Origin: a virus
DNA: 47,497 bases
Direction: 5' to 3' (one strand)
IMG/VR virus record: IMGVR_UViG_3300047475_000019
Coordinates: 1-47,497 of that record
The notes beneath the pieces were generated by a model. That model was not told where the DNA came from and searched no databases. It worked only from the letters and a program-made list of their open reading frames with translations. The first letter of the stretch is position 1; each line of letters begins with the position of its first letter. This document shows positions 1 to 8,318 of the stretch, in pieces. The position numbers and the translations under genes are program-made.

Positions 1-44
1 AGATGGTCACCCATCTTTTTACTTTTCATCTTTAAGTCAGACAT
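1..44 (-). CDS. 5' end of a truncated downstream gene
   Basis: An ATG at 44-42 overlaps the stop codon of the preceding gene (TAATG) and opens a frame reading [14 protein letters not shown] up to the window edge. The tight stop-start overlap is the normal junction style in this genome, which is the main support. The 14 visible residues are lysine-rich and do not identify a family. By position it belongs to the structural block. A short hairpin (AGATGG/CCATCT, 1-16) lies inside it, with a T-run on the plus strand, but I do not call it a terminator. Confidence 0.5.
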   Translation of the reverse strand, partial: MSDLKMKSKKMGDH

Positions 45-508
45 TACTGAATGACAGTAGCAATACTTGTTGCGAAAGATGAAGTTGCAACTGCAGCCCA
101 AGCAGTACCAGTATACATTAATGATACTGATTCACCAGCGGCATCTAGTACAACAGTAGTACCAGAACCAACTGTGGCGGCAGGAGTTACAGTGATGTTA
201 TTACCAGCAGTAGTACAAATAATTGTCTTCAACTGACCAGTTACACCAGCTGCAAGTGTTACAGTTACTGCACCACCAGATGAATCAACTGTTGAAACAG
301 CAGTAGAAACTGAAACAGCAGTAGAAGTATTAGTTAGTGCTTCTGTACTGTTAGTTGCAATAAATGTTGGAATATAGTTAAATACATTCGCAGCTGAAAT
401 TTTCTTATTGATAGGTGTACCAGTTGGGTCATCTACAATGTGAAATAAATCAGCAGTTGCGATACCAGACCCTAAGTCTGTTAACGCAGTAATTTTCTTA
501 TCAGCCAT
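44..508 (-). CDS. Putative virion structural protein, 154 aa
   Basis: This is a small protein rich in Thr, Ser, Ala and Val, typical of beta-rich phage surface or fibre-associated proteins. The N-terminus ([20 protein letters not shown], then LFHIVDD) resembles a module often seen at the start of structural proteins in marine T4-like phages. Residues about 55-140 are low-complexity beta-type sequence with repeated AVS/TVT patterns. It has no signal peptide, membrane segment or catalytic motif. The ATG is preceded by AGGAGATAAAAT, a strong ribosome-binding site. It follows two other putative structural genes, probably in one late transcript from 2339. The exact role (decoration, fibre or neck) cannot be read from the sequence. 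Confidence 0.6.
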   Translation of the reverse strand: MADKKITALTDLGSGIATADLFHIVDDPTGTPINKKISAANVFNYIPTFIATNSTEALTNTSTAVSVSTAVSTVDSSGGAVTVTLAAGVTGQLKTIICTTAGNNITVTPAATVGSGTTVVLDAAGESVSLMYTGTAWAAVATSSFATSIATVIQ

Positions 509-525
509 ATTTTATCTCCTATGGT

Positions 526-762
526 CTAAACCCCAGCAATAGTGTGGGGAATGTTACTGTCGGCATCAGAATTTTCATCTTTTCCGACATCAGTTTTCTC
601 ACCGAATTCATTACAAAGCGCTATGGCACCAGCGATAGAGAATTTAGTTTGTTTCAACGACTCTACTTGTTTGAGTGCCTCTACAAGTTGATTCTCTACC
701 TTTGATAATTCAACTTGTAATTCTTGTTTTCTCGTCTCAATATCTTTTAATTCCAAAGACAT
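526..762 (-). CDS. Small coiled-coil protein, 78 aa
   Basis: Residues 3-45 form a heptad-like, charged helix (LKDIETRKQELQVELSKVEN and following) that should make a coiled coil. A short acidic C-terminal tail follows. The start has a good Shine-Dalgarno (AGGAGTATATT-ATG). It lies between two putative structural genes with gaps of 17 and 23 bp and is probably in the same late operon, so a small virion or assembly helper is plausible. I do not recognise the family. No enzymatic motif or membrane segment is visible. Confidence 0.6.
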   Translation of the reverse strand: MSLELKDIETRKQELQVELSKVENQLVEALKQVESLKQTKFSIAGAIALCNEFGEKTDVGKDENSDADSNIPHTIAGV

Positions 763-785
763 AATATACTCCTATAATTTAGATT

Positions 786-2306
786 CTAGCTATCTGGTAG
801 TGCGATATCATCAGCAGCATCACCAGAAATACTTGAAGCAGCAACTAGAGTTTCATATTGAACTCTACCAGCACGACCACCAGTACCTACTGTTTTCTTA
901 ACCCAACCTACATGGCTAAGTTCTGTGGTGTTACTATCACCGTCATTACCTAAACCAGTTGAAGCTACAGCAGTTGCTGTTGTTGCACCAGTTACAATAG
1001 TAAATGTTTGAGCACTATGACCAGTACCAATATTAATCGCAGTTCCACCTTCAGTAGCTGCAATCTTAAAGGTATCGTCAGTTTTATCTCTAACAAATAC
1101 AGTTTGTCCGTTAGTTACATTGGTCATTAAAGTTCCACCACCTACTTGGTTGTAAGTGATTTGGTCAGCATCTGTTAGTCCGTGTCCAGTAAATGTGATT
1201 ACATTAGTACCAGCATTTACATTACCAGTTGGAATTGTCATTTTTGGTGCTTCAACTGTTACAGCTGGTGTAGATTGATAATCAGAACCTACTGCTGTTA
1301 CAGTAATTGCAGAAACAGCTCCACCAGAAACTGTGGCAGTTGCAGTTGCAGTAGTACCAGTTAATGTTTGTGAGTTATTACCAACATTACTAGAACCACC
1401 AGTCATATCAAGTGCAGTACCAGCTTGTGCATTAGAAAGTGAACTTGCTAACTTAATAGTGTCTGCATCTACACGAATAACAAATAATTCAGTATCATCT
1501 GTAATGTTACCACTATTTTGTGCAAGATTAGTTCCACCTTGACTATTATAAGTTATAGATGTACCAGTTCTCATATTGTGGCCTGTAATGGTAAATGTAT
1601 CGTTTGCAAGTGAAACATTTGCAGTTGTAAGAACTCTTGCAGTTGGCCCTGCAACAGTAATAGTTGGTGCTTGTACATATCTTGCACCAGTAGTTGATGT
1701 TAATGCAATATCAGTCACATTATCAACACCAGCAACAGATTCACCTTCATCTATACCAAATACAGTGCTATCAATAGTTCCACCGTGTCCGTTTATTGGT
1801 GGTCTTGATACAGTTGCGGCAACACCACTTTCTGTACTTCCACCAAAATCAGATGTTAATGTCATACCAGTATTTGTTTCACCAATAAATGTTTGTGAAT
1901 TATTACCAGTTCCAGTTATATTAATTACTGAACCGCCTTCTGTTGCAGATACATCTATTGTATTTGCATCGTGAACAGTTTTAACAAATACGATTTGTCC
2001 GTCTGTGATTCCAGCGATTGCAGTTCCACCAGCTGCACTATATGTGAGTGGTGTGTTTGCAGTATATCCGTGTGAAGTAATGGTAATTCTTTCATTACTT
2101 GCGTTTACAGCAGATGTAGCAACTGTTCTAGGTGGTGTAAGGTCTTTTACTCTCACTTTTTCTCCACCAGCTGTAGTGACTACATCACCGATTTTTACTT
2201 CGGTTTTGTATGCTCCACTTGCATTAGCTTGTACAATCGCACTTCCATTCGTGTAAGTGTGAGTACCAGATAAAGCGGAGCCATCATTCATACTCCATAA
2301 ACTCAT
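786..2306 (-). CDS. Repeat-containing virion structural protein, 506 aa
   Basis: This long Thr/Ala/Gly/Val-rich protein has no catalytic motif and contains three divergent tandem repeats of roughly 85-95 residues. Each runs from an N-x-(I/F)-T-(I/F)-T-(S/G)-H-(G/N) segment through a TYN/TYS-x-x-GGT strand and a (V/L)FV motif to an NNSQT(F/L) or HSAQTF end. The repeats start near residues 68, 228 and 367, with the centre offset by a linker. Such repeats are typical of tail or head fibre and decoration proteins of marine myophages. A TATAAATA late promoter lies 26 bp before the ATG, which has a strong AAGGAG site. Role inferred; family not named. Confidence 0.65.
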   Translation of the reverse strand: MSLWSMNDGSALSGTHTYTNGSAIVQANASGAYKTEVKIGDVVTTAGGEKVRVKDLTPPRTVATSAVNASNERITITSHGYTANTPLTYSAAGGTAIAGITDGQIVFVKTVHDANTIDVSATEGGSVINITGTGNNSQTFIGETNTGMTLTSDFGGSTESGVAATVSRPPINGHGGTIDSTVFGIDEGESVAGVDNVTDIALTSTTGARYVQAPTITVAGPTARVLTTANVSLANDTFTITGHNMRTGTSITYNSQGGTNLAQNSGNITDDTELFVIRVDADTIKLASSLSNAQAGTALDMTGGSSNVGNNSQTLTGTTATATATVSGGAVSAITVTAVGSDYQSTPAVTVEAPKMTIPTGNVNAGTNVITFTGHGLTDADQITYNQVGGGTLMTNVTNGQTVFVRDKTDDTFKIAATEGGTAINIGTGHSAQTFTIVTGATTATAVASTGLGNDGDSNTTELSHVGWVKKTVGTGGRAGRVQYETLVAASSISGDAADDIALPDS

Positions 2307-2330
2307 TGTTTTCTCCTTATAGTTTTATAA

Positions 2331-2858
2331 CTATTTATAACCTAATTTTTTCAATTCGTTTAATGTTGTACTCACAGACATATGATGTATTCCGATACCA
2401 CCTTTTGATTTCCACTCTTTAATATTTTTAGCGTGGTCATCAATTAAAACATTAGGTTTATTGTTTGTCATTGCAAAATCTTGTTTTTGAGAACGCCTTA
2501 CTAAATGTATACGGCTTCTCTGTGTTAAACTCAAATTCTTTCTCAACCATTTCATTTTACCAGGCACACAATTACTATCTTTTGTTGAATATGCAGATAA
2601 TATATGTGAACCATATTTATTAACGAAACTCCATAATCTCTTTGCTCCAGGCATCCATTCTAAGTTTTCCCAAAAGGATTTATTCTTGTGAATAGTTGCC
2701 CATCTTTTTGCATTATCCATTTTTACAAAGGTTTGACCGACTTCTTTATCGGCACCTCCTAAAAAATCAACCAACACCATATCCATATCGCAAAATAGTG
2801 TTGGTAATTCCTCTTTCTCGCTTAATGTAGAATTATAAACATCATAAAAATTTTTCAC
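2331..2858 (-). CDS. HAD-superfamily 5'(3')-nucleotidase-like protein
   Basis: The protein has 175 residues. The N-terminal motif CDMDMVLVDF (about 23-32) fits HAD motif I (D-x-D-x-V, with the nucleophile and acid/base Asp). The late IDDHAKNIKEW segment (about 139-149) fits motif IV. A Ser/Thr in LSAYS (about 92-96) may be motif II. The size and arrangement match small phage 5'(3')-deoxyribonucleotidase-like HAD enzymes, which dephosphorylate nucleoside monophosphates. The start is GTG at 2858, with a GAGAGG site upstream. A consensus promoter lies at 2909-2882, so it is probably expressed early, unlike the structural genes after it. The substrate is not readable. A six-codon leader ORF overlaps the start. 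Confidence 0.65.
   Translation of the reverse strand: MKNFYDVYNSTLSEKEELPTLFCDMDMVLVDFLGGADKEVGQTFVKMDNAKRWATIHKNKSFWENLEWMPGAKRLWSFVNKYGSHILSAYSTKDSNCVPGKMKWLRKNLSLTQRSRIHLVRRSQKQDFAMTNNKPNVLIDDHAKNIKEWKSKGGIGIHHMSVSTTLNELKKLGYK
2332..2339 (-). promoter_or_regulatory. T4-type late promoter (TATAAATA)
   Basis: TATAAATA on the minus strand matches the T4/cyanophage late -10 octamer read by gp55. It overlaps the stop codon of the upstream gene and should start a short leader, about 20 nt, before the structural gene at 2306. Confidence 0.6.
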
Positions 2859-2875
2859 TTTACCTCTCTTTTCAT
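2855..2875 (-). other. Possible leaderless mini-ORF overlapping a GTG start
   Basis: Exactly 6 nt after the TATAAT box an ATG opens M-K-R-E-V-K-stop. Its TGA overlaps the GTG start of the nucleotidase-like gene, and it covers that gene's Shine-Dalgarno. It could couple translation; it may also be chance. Confidence 0.25.
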
Positions 2876-2881
2876 TCTGTT

Positions 2882-2909
2882 ATTATAACACACTATCGTA
2901 GCTTGTCAA
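2882..2909 (-). promoter_or_regulatory. Consensus sigma70-type promoter
   Basis: TTGACA (2909-2904), a 16-bp spacer and TATAAT (2887-2882) match all 12 consensus positions. The -35 is preceded by GGG, as in several other promoters of this window. It drives the HAD gene. Confidence 0.75.
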
Positions 2910-2911
2910 CC

Positions 2912-3730
2912 CTATGCAGATTTTTTTTCTTCTTTAGAAGTTTCAATATCTGACATTGGTTTACCAGTCATAGTTTTATTCATTTTTTTACTTTTGATAA
3001 GTTCTTTGTCTTTTTTGTCTTTCTTATGGTTTTCGTGTCCTTCTTCGTGAACTATTTCTAAGTCTTTAGTTGGAACTTGTTTTTCAATTCCGTGTTGAAA
3101 CCAAATATCATACCATTCAACCATACCTTTTTTATCTGGGTCGGCGTGCATTGAGTGTATTGTATTACCTCTACCCCATTTTTCGTGTACTACATTTTTT
3201 GCACACATATGCCAATGGTTGGCTGGGTTAGGTGAATCTTCTAGTTTATTTTCTTCTAATGATTCTTTATAAACTCTTTTACCTTGACTATGAAGTTGTT
3301 TAGCAATTTTAGCATTAGGGGCAAAAATGTGATTCTTATTATTAGGCGTATTTGAATTATCTTTTTTAACCTTACCACCTTTAACAATAAATCTATCATT
3401 CTCATAAGCGTCAGATTCTTTTACTGAATCACTCCATACTTTTTTTAGAGCATCTCTCATAGTATCAACTCTAAAATATGCGTTTTCATTCTTAGACATT
3501 TTTGATTCCTTTTCAGTTTCTTTTTTCATTGCTTTAGATATTGCTTTTCTTTTCTTGTGAAGAAATTTATCACTTGAATCAACATCTCCATCATTATCAA
3601 TATCTTTATCTTTTCTATCGTCAAACTTTTTCTTTACAGCGTCTTTATTTACTGGGTCTAATTTTTTCTCGTAAATAGATAACACGGCATTTTCCAAAGT
3701 TCCATTTTTTGTATCAAAATACTTTGTCAT
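2912..3730 (-). CDS. Hypothetical protein with an EF-hand-like loop, 272 aa
   Basis: This is a highly charged protein. Residues about 40-60 contain DIDNDGDVDSSD, which fits the 12-residue calcium-binding EF-hand/dockerin loop (D1, D3, D5, G6, hydrophobic 8, acidic 12). A lysine-rich helix follows. The central part (about 170-230) carries an HWHMCAKNVVHEKWGRGNTI segment and a VEWYDIWFQHG segment, probably a small beta-barrel. The C-terminus is lysine-rich. It starts in a TAATG overlap with the upstream gene and is the last member of the 10931-2912 gene string. Its N-terminus (MTKYFDTKNGTLENAV) is shared in style with proteins of related marine phages, from memory. A packaged internal protein is possible; function unknown. 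Confidence 0.55.
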   Translation of the reverse strand: MTKYFDTKNGTLENAVLSIYEKKLDPVNKDAVKKKFDDRKDKDIDNDGDVDSSDKFLHKKRKAISKAMKKETEKESKMSKNENAYFRVDTMRDALKKVWSDSVKESDAYENDRFIVKGGKVKKDNSNTPNNKNHIFAPNAKIAKQLHSQGKRVYKESLEENKLEDSPNPANHWHMCAKNVVHEKWGRGNTIHSMHADPDKKGMVEWYDIWFQHGIEKQVPTKDLEIVHEEGHENHKKDKKDKELIKSKKMNKTMTGKPMSDIETSKEEKKSA

Positions 3731-4785
3731 TAATTTTCTCCTTGTTTATCACGACTTGCATCAGTAACATCTTTAATTTTTGCTCTTTGCATAATTGTGT
3801 CGTGTTTATCTTTCATTCTCTCTTTTTCTCTATTAATCAATTCTTTGGCGGCATCAGTAGCATCACCTTCCATCATACCAATATGCGATTGAACTCTTTT
3901 GGATTGACCTAAATGCATTTTAGATGCAGCTCTTAATTCATCACAAATAGTATCTAGTGTTTTGTTTTCTAAATCTAATCTATCAATACGAACTGCCTGA
4001 CTTAAATGTTTTTTAGATGCACCTTTAAGTTCTTCAACAACTTTTTTCATATCCTCTAAATCACCTTCTTTTTCCATAATAACACTTTCTTCAATAGGGT
4101 TCAGAATATAATCTCTCATTTTATTCATACTGTTTGATGCAACTGCAAGTTTATTAGTCCACCAAGTTGGTAGTGAACCTTCCTTGTCCATAGAGTTTAG
4201 TTTACTCATAATCTCATTTGCATCTTCAATAACTGTTTTACATTTTCTAATCATTGATGGAACATCACTATGTCCATCTTCATTAAGTTCTTCTTTTAGT
4301 GCCTTCTCTGTTTTCTTTGCAATATCTTGTCCAAACTTCTTTGCAAGTGCAGACATAAGTTGTTTATCAAACTTCTTAACTTCAGGCCCCTTTTTAATAC
4401 CTTTTTTTTCTAATTCACGATAATACTTAAATAAAGATGGTGATTTAATTTCAATTTTATTTGCAATTTCTATTCTTGCTTTCAAACCAAGTCCCTTTTC
4501 TCTAAGTTGTTTTGCTCTTACAACAAGGGCATCTTTTGTTGTTAATGACAATGACTGAGGATTCGTCATTGATACTTCATCAAGTTCAAAAGATTCTTTT
4601 TTTGCCATTTTAGTTGCAACTGCCATTTTAACTTGCATACCTTTTTCTTTACCATATCTTTTTTCAAAATCTTTTAAAGGTAAATCTTTTGCAATCTCTT
4701 CTCTGCGTTTCAACTCATTTGGAGTCAGTGTTCTTTCCCTAACTTGTTGATACATCTCTGTCATAGTTTTTCTATATGTTGTCAT
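3730..4785 (-). CDS. Hypothetical helical protein, 351 aa
   Basis: This is a lysine- and glutamate-rich, mostly helical protein with no catalytic motif that I can recognise. Residues about 250-310 hold a duplicated helix: VEELKGASKKHLSQAVRIDR and, about 30 residues later, CDELRAASKMHLGQSKRVQS. Short acidic linkers ending in (I/L)-x-E (FELDE, EELNE, NPIEE) separate helical segments. Such sites are the kind prohead proteases cut, but they are common by chance. The start has an AGGAATAAAT site. It sits in the overlapping 10931-2912 string with proteins bearing capsid-targeting-like N-termini. Its own N-terminus (MTTYRKTMTEMYQQV) is only weakly similar. An internal head protein is plausible, not shown. 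Confidence 0.5.
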   Translation of the reverse strand: MTTYRKTMTEMYQQVRERTLTPNELKRREEIAKDLPLKDFEKRYGKEKGMQVKMAVATKMAKKESFELDEVSMTNPQSLSLTTKDALVVRAKQLREKGLGLKARIEIANKIEIKSPSLFKYYRELEKKGIKKGPEVKKFDKQLMSALAKKFGQDIAKKTEKALKEELNEDGHSDVPSMIRKCKTVIEDANEIMSKLNSMDKEGSLPTWWTNKLAVASNSMNKMRDYILNPIEESVIMEKEGDLEDMKKVVEELKGASKKHLSQAVRIDRLDLENKTLDTICDELRAASKMHLGQSKRVQSHIGMMEGDATDAAKELINREKERMKDKHDTIMQRAKIKDVTDASRDKQGEN

Positions 4786-4793
4786 ATTTATTC

Positions 4794-7670
4794 CTAATTA
4801 TCAACCTTTGCACCTTTTCTCCACTGATAACAACTCCAGTATCGTGCCTTTGTTTTTGGGCCAGGATTATCACAATTATGTCTTGCTCTAAAACTCTTTA
4901 ATCTGTTAGGGTCATCCCTTTTTATTTCCATATTTGGATCGCCGAAAGTCACTTTAACTACATTACCTTTTTCATTTTTCACATAAACACCAAATTTTTT
5001 ATTACTTCCACTAGGTAGTCTAAATGGGTCATTTAACTTAACTTTACGACCTTGATATTCAGATTCTACTATGTCTAATTTCTCTATATATTTATCTTCT
5101 AAATCATCTTTAGAAATCTTTGACCTCATAAGATTATAGGTTTCTTGGAGTTTTTCTTCCCATTCATCTTTGTATCTTTCTTGATACTCTTTTCTAGTAG
5201 ACGGTCTTTCAAACCAGTCTTGTATGTTGGATTCACTCGCAACCTTTGACTTGACTGACTGTTCATAATCTTGGCCTGGTGTAACATCAAATGTATGTCT
5301 AGCATAAGGTTCTCCTATTTCATATGATTCTTTCTTCTTTTTCTTTTTAGATGCTCTTGCTTGTTTTTGTAAATCTGGGTCTGCTTTACCACCAGTTAAC
5401 ATTGAGTTCACTCTTGCAAATGCCCATTGTTGTGGAGTAGTGCCTGGTCTGTGTCCAGTTTTCCAAGCTGCAAGTCCTCTATCATAACTCTTCTTTAGAA
5501 TACCATAAGGAACACCAGTTTGTTGTGATTTCTTAACAAGACCAGCAATCTTCTCAGTAAGATTTACAGATTCATCTATTTCAAAATCAACTTTAGCTGC
5601 AAGGTTAGATGGTAATTTACCTTTTTTTACTAAACCATTAATGTAATATGCAACATCTCTTGCATCAACACCTTTTACCATTTGTCCTAATGCTTGAGCA
5701 GGATTTCTATGTCCTTGTTTATGCATTTGTATGTACATTTTAAGTATCCTATCATAACCTCTAGGGTGAGTCATTTGATGTATCTTATCATAGATTTTTC
5801 TATAATAAGGCATTTCTTTTATATCAGTTTCTTCACCTTTTGCTCTTTGTAATTGTGCTGGTGTGGGTGCTCCCTTTTCACCTTTCTTTCTCATCTTCTC
5901 ACCAGAACCTTGTTTTATTCTTTGTCTTTTTTTATGAATGTTTGCCCATAAACTCTCGTCAACTTCTAATTGTTCTTTTAATGCCTTTAATAAATCTTTA
6001 TATGATTTAGAAATTTTACTCTGAAATTTTTCTTTATCAGATGCTTTTTTCATAGAATCATATTTTGATTGAACTGCTTGTGCAATCTTAGATGAAACTT
6101 TTACTTTCTTCTTATCCATAAATTGTACTGGAAAATTACCTCGTAAAGATACAGACTTTCTTAACTGCATCATAATATTTTTATCTGCAGCTTTAATATC
6201 ATCATCTGTTGCAAAATCATCAACATCTGCTGGGTCTATTCTTTTTTCTGAAACTTCACCATACATCTGTTTAAACTTTTTAGTATATTGTGATGGTTTA
6301 GTTTTCTTATCTTTATCACCAGGCGCTGGTTTGTATGCATTTGGGTTATCATCGTCCATTTTCGCTCCCTTTGTAAAATGGGCATCTCTTGCCTTTTTAG
6401 TAGATACAGACATTCCTTTTTTATCACCTACACCTTTTGCATAATACTTTGCTGGTTCAGAGCCTGGACTGTCTTTTATATCTGAGTCTTGTTTTGTTTT
6501 TGTTATTTTTTTTGTTTCTTTTATTGAATGAAGAAATGCTTTATGCACATTTTCACCATCTGTGTATTGCACATAGTTAGTACCTCTTCTAATTATCTCA
6601 CCACTAGTTCCATCATTTATATTTTCTACTAAATCTCCGATTTGATAGATTGCACCTCTGACATATAAATCTCTTTCAATTTCTTCATCAGAGTATTTTG
6701 AATTCTCTTTTAAGTTCATACCTTTCCTCACATCCTTGAATAATTGATTACCATTTTTAAAACCTCGTGGTAATCCTTTTTGAAATGTATCATAATCATT
6801 ATTAGTTGCAGCTGCCCTCATCTTAGATGCACTCATTCCAGTAACACCTTCTGCATCTGGGTCTCTTTCGCCTGCACTAAAAATATTAATAGTATCAAAA
6901 TCATAAAAACCGTGTCGTTTTTCTTGACCATTATATGTTGTCAATAGTTTTTTAAACTCTGCAACTCTATCCGAACCTACCACCATATTTAATTCTACAT
7001 AACCTTGTTGGTGAAAGTAAACTGCAATATCTAAAACTGTTTTTAATTTGTTATTTGCGATTATGTTTCTTTTATGTTTTGGAAACATATCTCTCATATA
7101 TGCAACTTTCTTTGCAAGTGGTAAAGGGTCTTTCTTATTGTTCTGAGAATGTGATGGAAATATATAATAATCATCTCCACCAGCAATCTTCTTAACTTTT
7201 TCTATTAGTTTTTCGTGGCCAGTTGTTGGTGGATTAAATCTACCAAATGTAAATATAACTGATTCAGTTGCTTCTGAAAAAGTTCTAAACGATTCGTACT
7301 TAATAACCTTATTAGGTGTTTTGAAGTTTTGTTTTCTCATAATAGTCTTGTTTGTTACTTCTATTTCATTACCTTTTGTTTTAATAACAACTGGTAAATT
7401 TAAATTAGTTGACATATCTTTTAAAACAGCTTGTATGTCTGGGTTGTTTATTATATTCTTTGCTTTGTTTTTTTGAATCTTCTTAAAAAACCTTTGTAAT
7501 TCAGATACTTTTATCTCTGGACTATTTCTTGGGTCATTCATTCTATCTACAAAGTGTTTAGTAAATTCTATATCAACTCCATATTTTTTTAATATTCTAT
7601 CTGCAAATTTTTCTAAATCATTTATATCTTTTCTTGATACCTCTTCTTCTAATAACTCTCTAAGTTTCAT
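4794..7670 (-). CDS. 958-aa mosaic protein with nucleotidylyltransferase domain
   Basis: Modules in order: N-terminal MKLRELLEEE, similar to a capsid-targeting signal; a small domain at 20-115; a HIGH-type nucleotidylyltransferase at about 137-320, with GRFNPPTTGH at 143-152 and GMSASKMR at 278-285 (the ISSTxxR-like end motif); a basic module at 415-470 ending in KPSQYTKKFKQMY; a module beginning ESLWANIHKKRQR at 572; a helical module at 620-690; a YGILKKSYDRGLAAWKTGHR module at 722-741; and a C-terminal Cys/His module at 880-950 (RARHNCDNPGPKTKARYWSC). These modules recur in marine myophage proteins, from memory. Junctions often carry a hydrophobic-x-E peptide. Residues 125-133 (YESFRTFSE) look like a second targeting signal, suggesting fusion. 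The transferase substrate is unknown; NMN, pantetheine-phosphate and polyol phosphates are family options. Confidence 0.6.
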   Translation of the reverse strand: MKLRELLEEEVSRKDINDLEKFADRILKKYGVDIEFTKHFVDRMNDPRNSPEIKVSELQRFFKKIQKNKAKNIINNPDIQAVLKDMSTNLNLPVVIKTKGNEIEVTNKTIMRKQNFKTPNKVIKYESFRTFSEATESVIFTFGRFNPPTTGHEKLIEKVKKIAGGDDYYIFPSHSQNNKKDPLPLAKKVAYMRDMFPKHKRNIIANNKLKTVLDIAVYFHQQGYVELNMVVGSDRVAEFKKLLTTYNGQEKRHGFYDFDTINIFSAGERDPDAEGVTGMSASKMRAAATNNDYDTFQKGLPRGFKNGNQLFKDVRKGMNLKENSKYSDEEIERDLYVRGAIYQIGDLVENINDGTSGEIIRRGTNYVQYTDGENVHKAFLHSIKETKKITKTKQDSDIKDSPGSEPAKYYAKGVGDKKGMSVSTKKARDAHFTKGAKMDDDNPNAYKPAPGDKDKKTKPSQYTKKFKQMYGEVSEKRIDPADVDDFATDDDIKAADKNIMMQLRKSVSLRGNFPVQFMDKKKVKVSSKIAQAVQSKYDSMKKASDKEKFQSKISKSYKDLLKALKEQLEVDESLWANIHKKRQRIKQGSGEKMRKKGEKGAPTPAQLQRAKGEETDIKEMPYYRKIYDKIHQMTHPRGYDRILKMYIQMHKQGHRNPAQALGQMVKGVDARDVAYYINGLVKKGKLPSNLAAKVDFEIDESVNLTEKIAGLVKKSQQTGVPYGILKKSYDRGLAAWKTGHRPGTTPQQWAFARVNSMLTGGKADPDLQKQARASKKKKKKESYEIGEPYARHTFDVTPGQDYEQSVKSKVASESNIQDWFERPSTRKEYQERYKDEWEEKLQETYNLMRSKISKDDLEDKYIEKLDIVESEYQGRKVKLNDPFRLPSGSNKKFGVYVKNEKGNVVKVTFGDPNMEIKRDDPNRLKSFRARHNCDNPGPKTKARYWSCYQWRKGAKVDN

Positions 7671-7860
7671 TTCCCACCTCTACTATTGGTTCACTGCTAG
7701 ATGTATCTATGTAATCACCTTTAGATGATTTCATATATTTTCTCGTACTAACATCTTTTACCAACATACCATTTTTTAAAGTGTAAGTGATATACTTTGC
7801 AACAATTACACCTTCTTTACTTCTATTAATGTGTTCTTTCATAGGGCCATCTTCCATCAT
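7660..7860 (-). CDS. Hypothetical protein, 66 aa
   Basis: This small protein has a predicted beta-hairpin core (VIVAKYITYTLKNGMLVKDV) and a polar C-terminal tail. Its start overlaps the stop of the preceding gene (ATGATG) and its end overlaps the start of the 958-residue gene by 11 bp, so translation of the three is probably coupled. I do not recognise the family. It lacks the targeting-like N-terminus of its neighbours. Confidence 0.5.
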   Translation of the reverse strand: MMEDGPMKEHINRSKEGVIVAKYITYTLKNGMLVKDVSTRKYMKSSKGDYIDTSSSEPIVEVGNET

Positions 7861-8318
7861 TTTTTTGCTCTCATTTTTGCAATTCTCTCTCTGTCTGCAA
7901 TTCTTACTTTTCTTTCTTGTTTCTTCGCAATCTTATTAATTTTCTTTTTAACATTCGGTTTAGATAAAAAGTTTTGAGTTATCTGTGCTTTTCTCTGCAT
8001 AGGTAAACTTCTATATGGAAGTTTGTATATCTTTTGCACTAACAAATCTATTGCTTTCTTTCTTGCAATTCTTTTAATTGCTTCTGGTTTTTTATACCTT
8101 TTAAGAGATTTCATTCTTTTCTTTAAAAACAATGCAGACTTAGCTCTTAACTTTCTTCCTGCTTTTCTTGCTCTTTGTATAAACTTAGAAATTGCAGTTA
8201 CTTCATCAAGATTTTCTTTATCCATAATCTCAACAACTTCTTGGTCAACAGAATACATATCTCTTACATCGTTATCCAAATCCATAACATACTTTTTTAA
8301 CTCTGTAAATGTCTTCAT
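7857..8318 (-). CDS. Very basic hypothetical protein, 153 aa
   Basis: The N-terminus MKTFTELKKYVMDLDN resembles the N-termini of neighbouring genes. After an acidic linker (ENLDE, about residues 35-39) the rest is extremely lysine/arginine-rich and helical (for example RARKAGRKLRAKSALFLKKR). That suggests a nucleic-acid-binding or DNA-condensing protein. T4 internal head proteins are likewise small, basic and carry a cleaved N-terminal signal. The start overlaps the previous stop by 4 bp (ATGA). Basic composition and context suggest a packaged DNA-associated protein; this is inference. Confidence 0.55.
   Translation of the reverse strand: MKTFTELKKYVMDLDNDVRDMYSVDQEVVEIMDKENLDEVTAISKFIQRARKAGRKLRAKSALFLKKRMKSLKRYKKPEAIKRIARKKAIDLLVQKIYKLPYRSLPMQRKAQITQNFLSKPNVKKKINKIAKKQERKVRIADRERIAKMRAKK

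Noticed and set aside
1-20. AGATGG/CCATCT hairpin with T-run as a plus-strand terminator
   Set aside because: The stem is only 6 bp, no plus-strand gene precedes it, and it lies within the start of a likely minus-strand gene.
1182-2256. Plus-strand open frames opposite the 506-residue structural gene
   Set aside because: They are antisense shadows of a low-complexity coding region, without ribosome-binding sites or plausible protein sequence.
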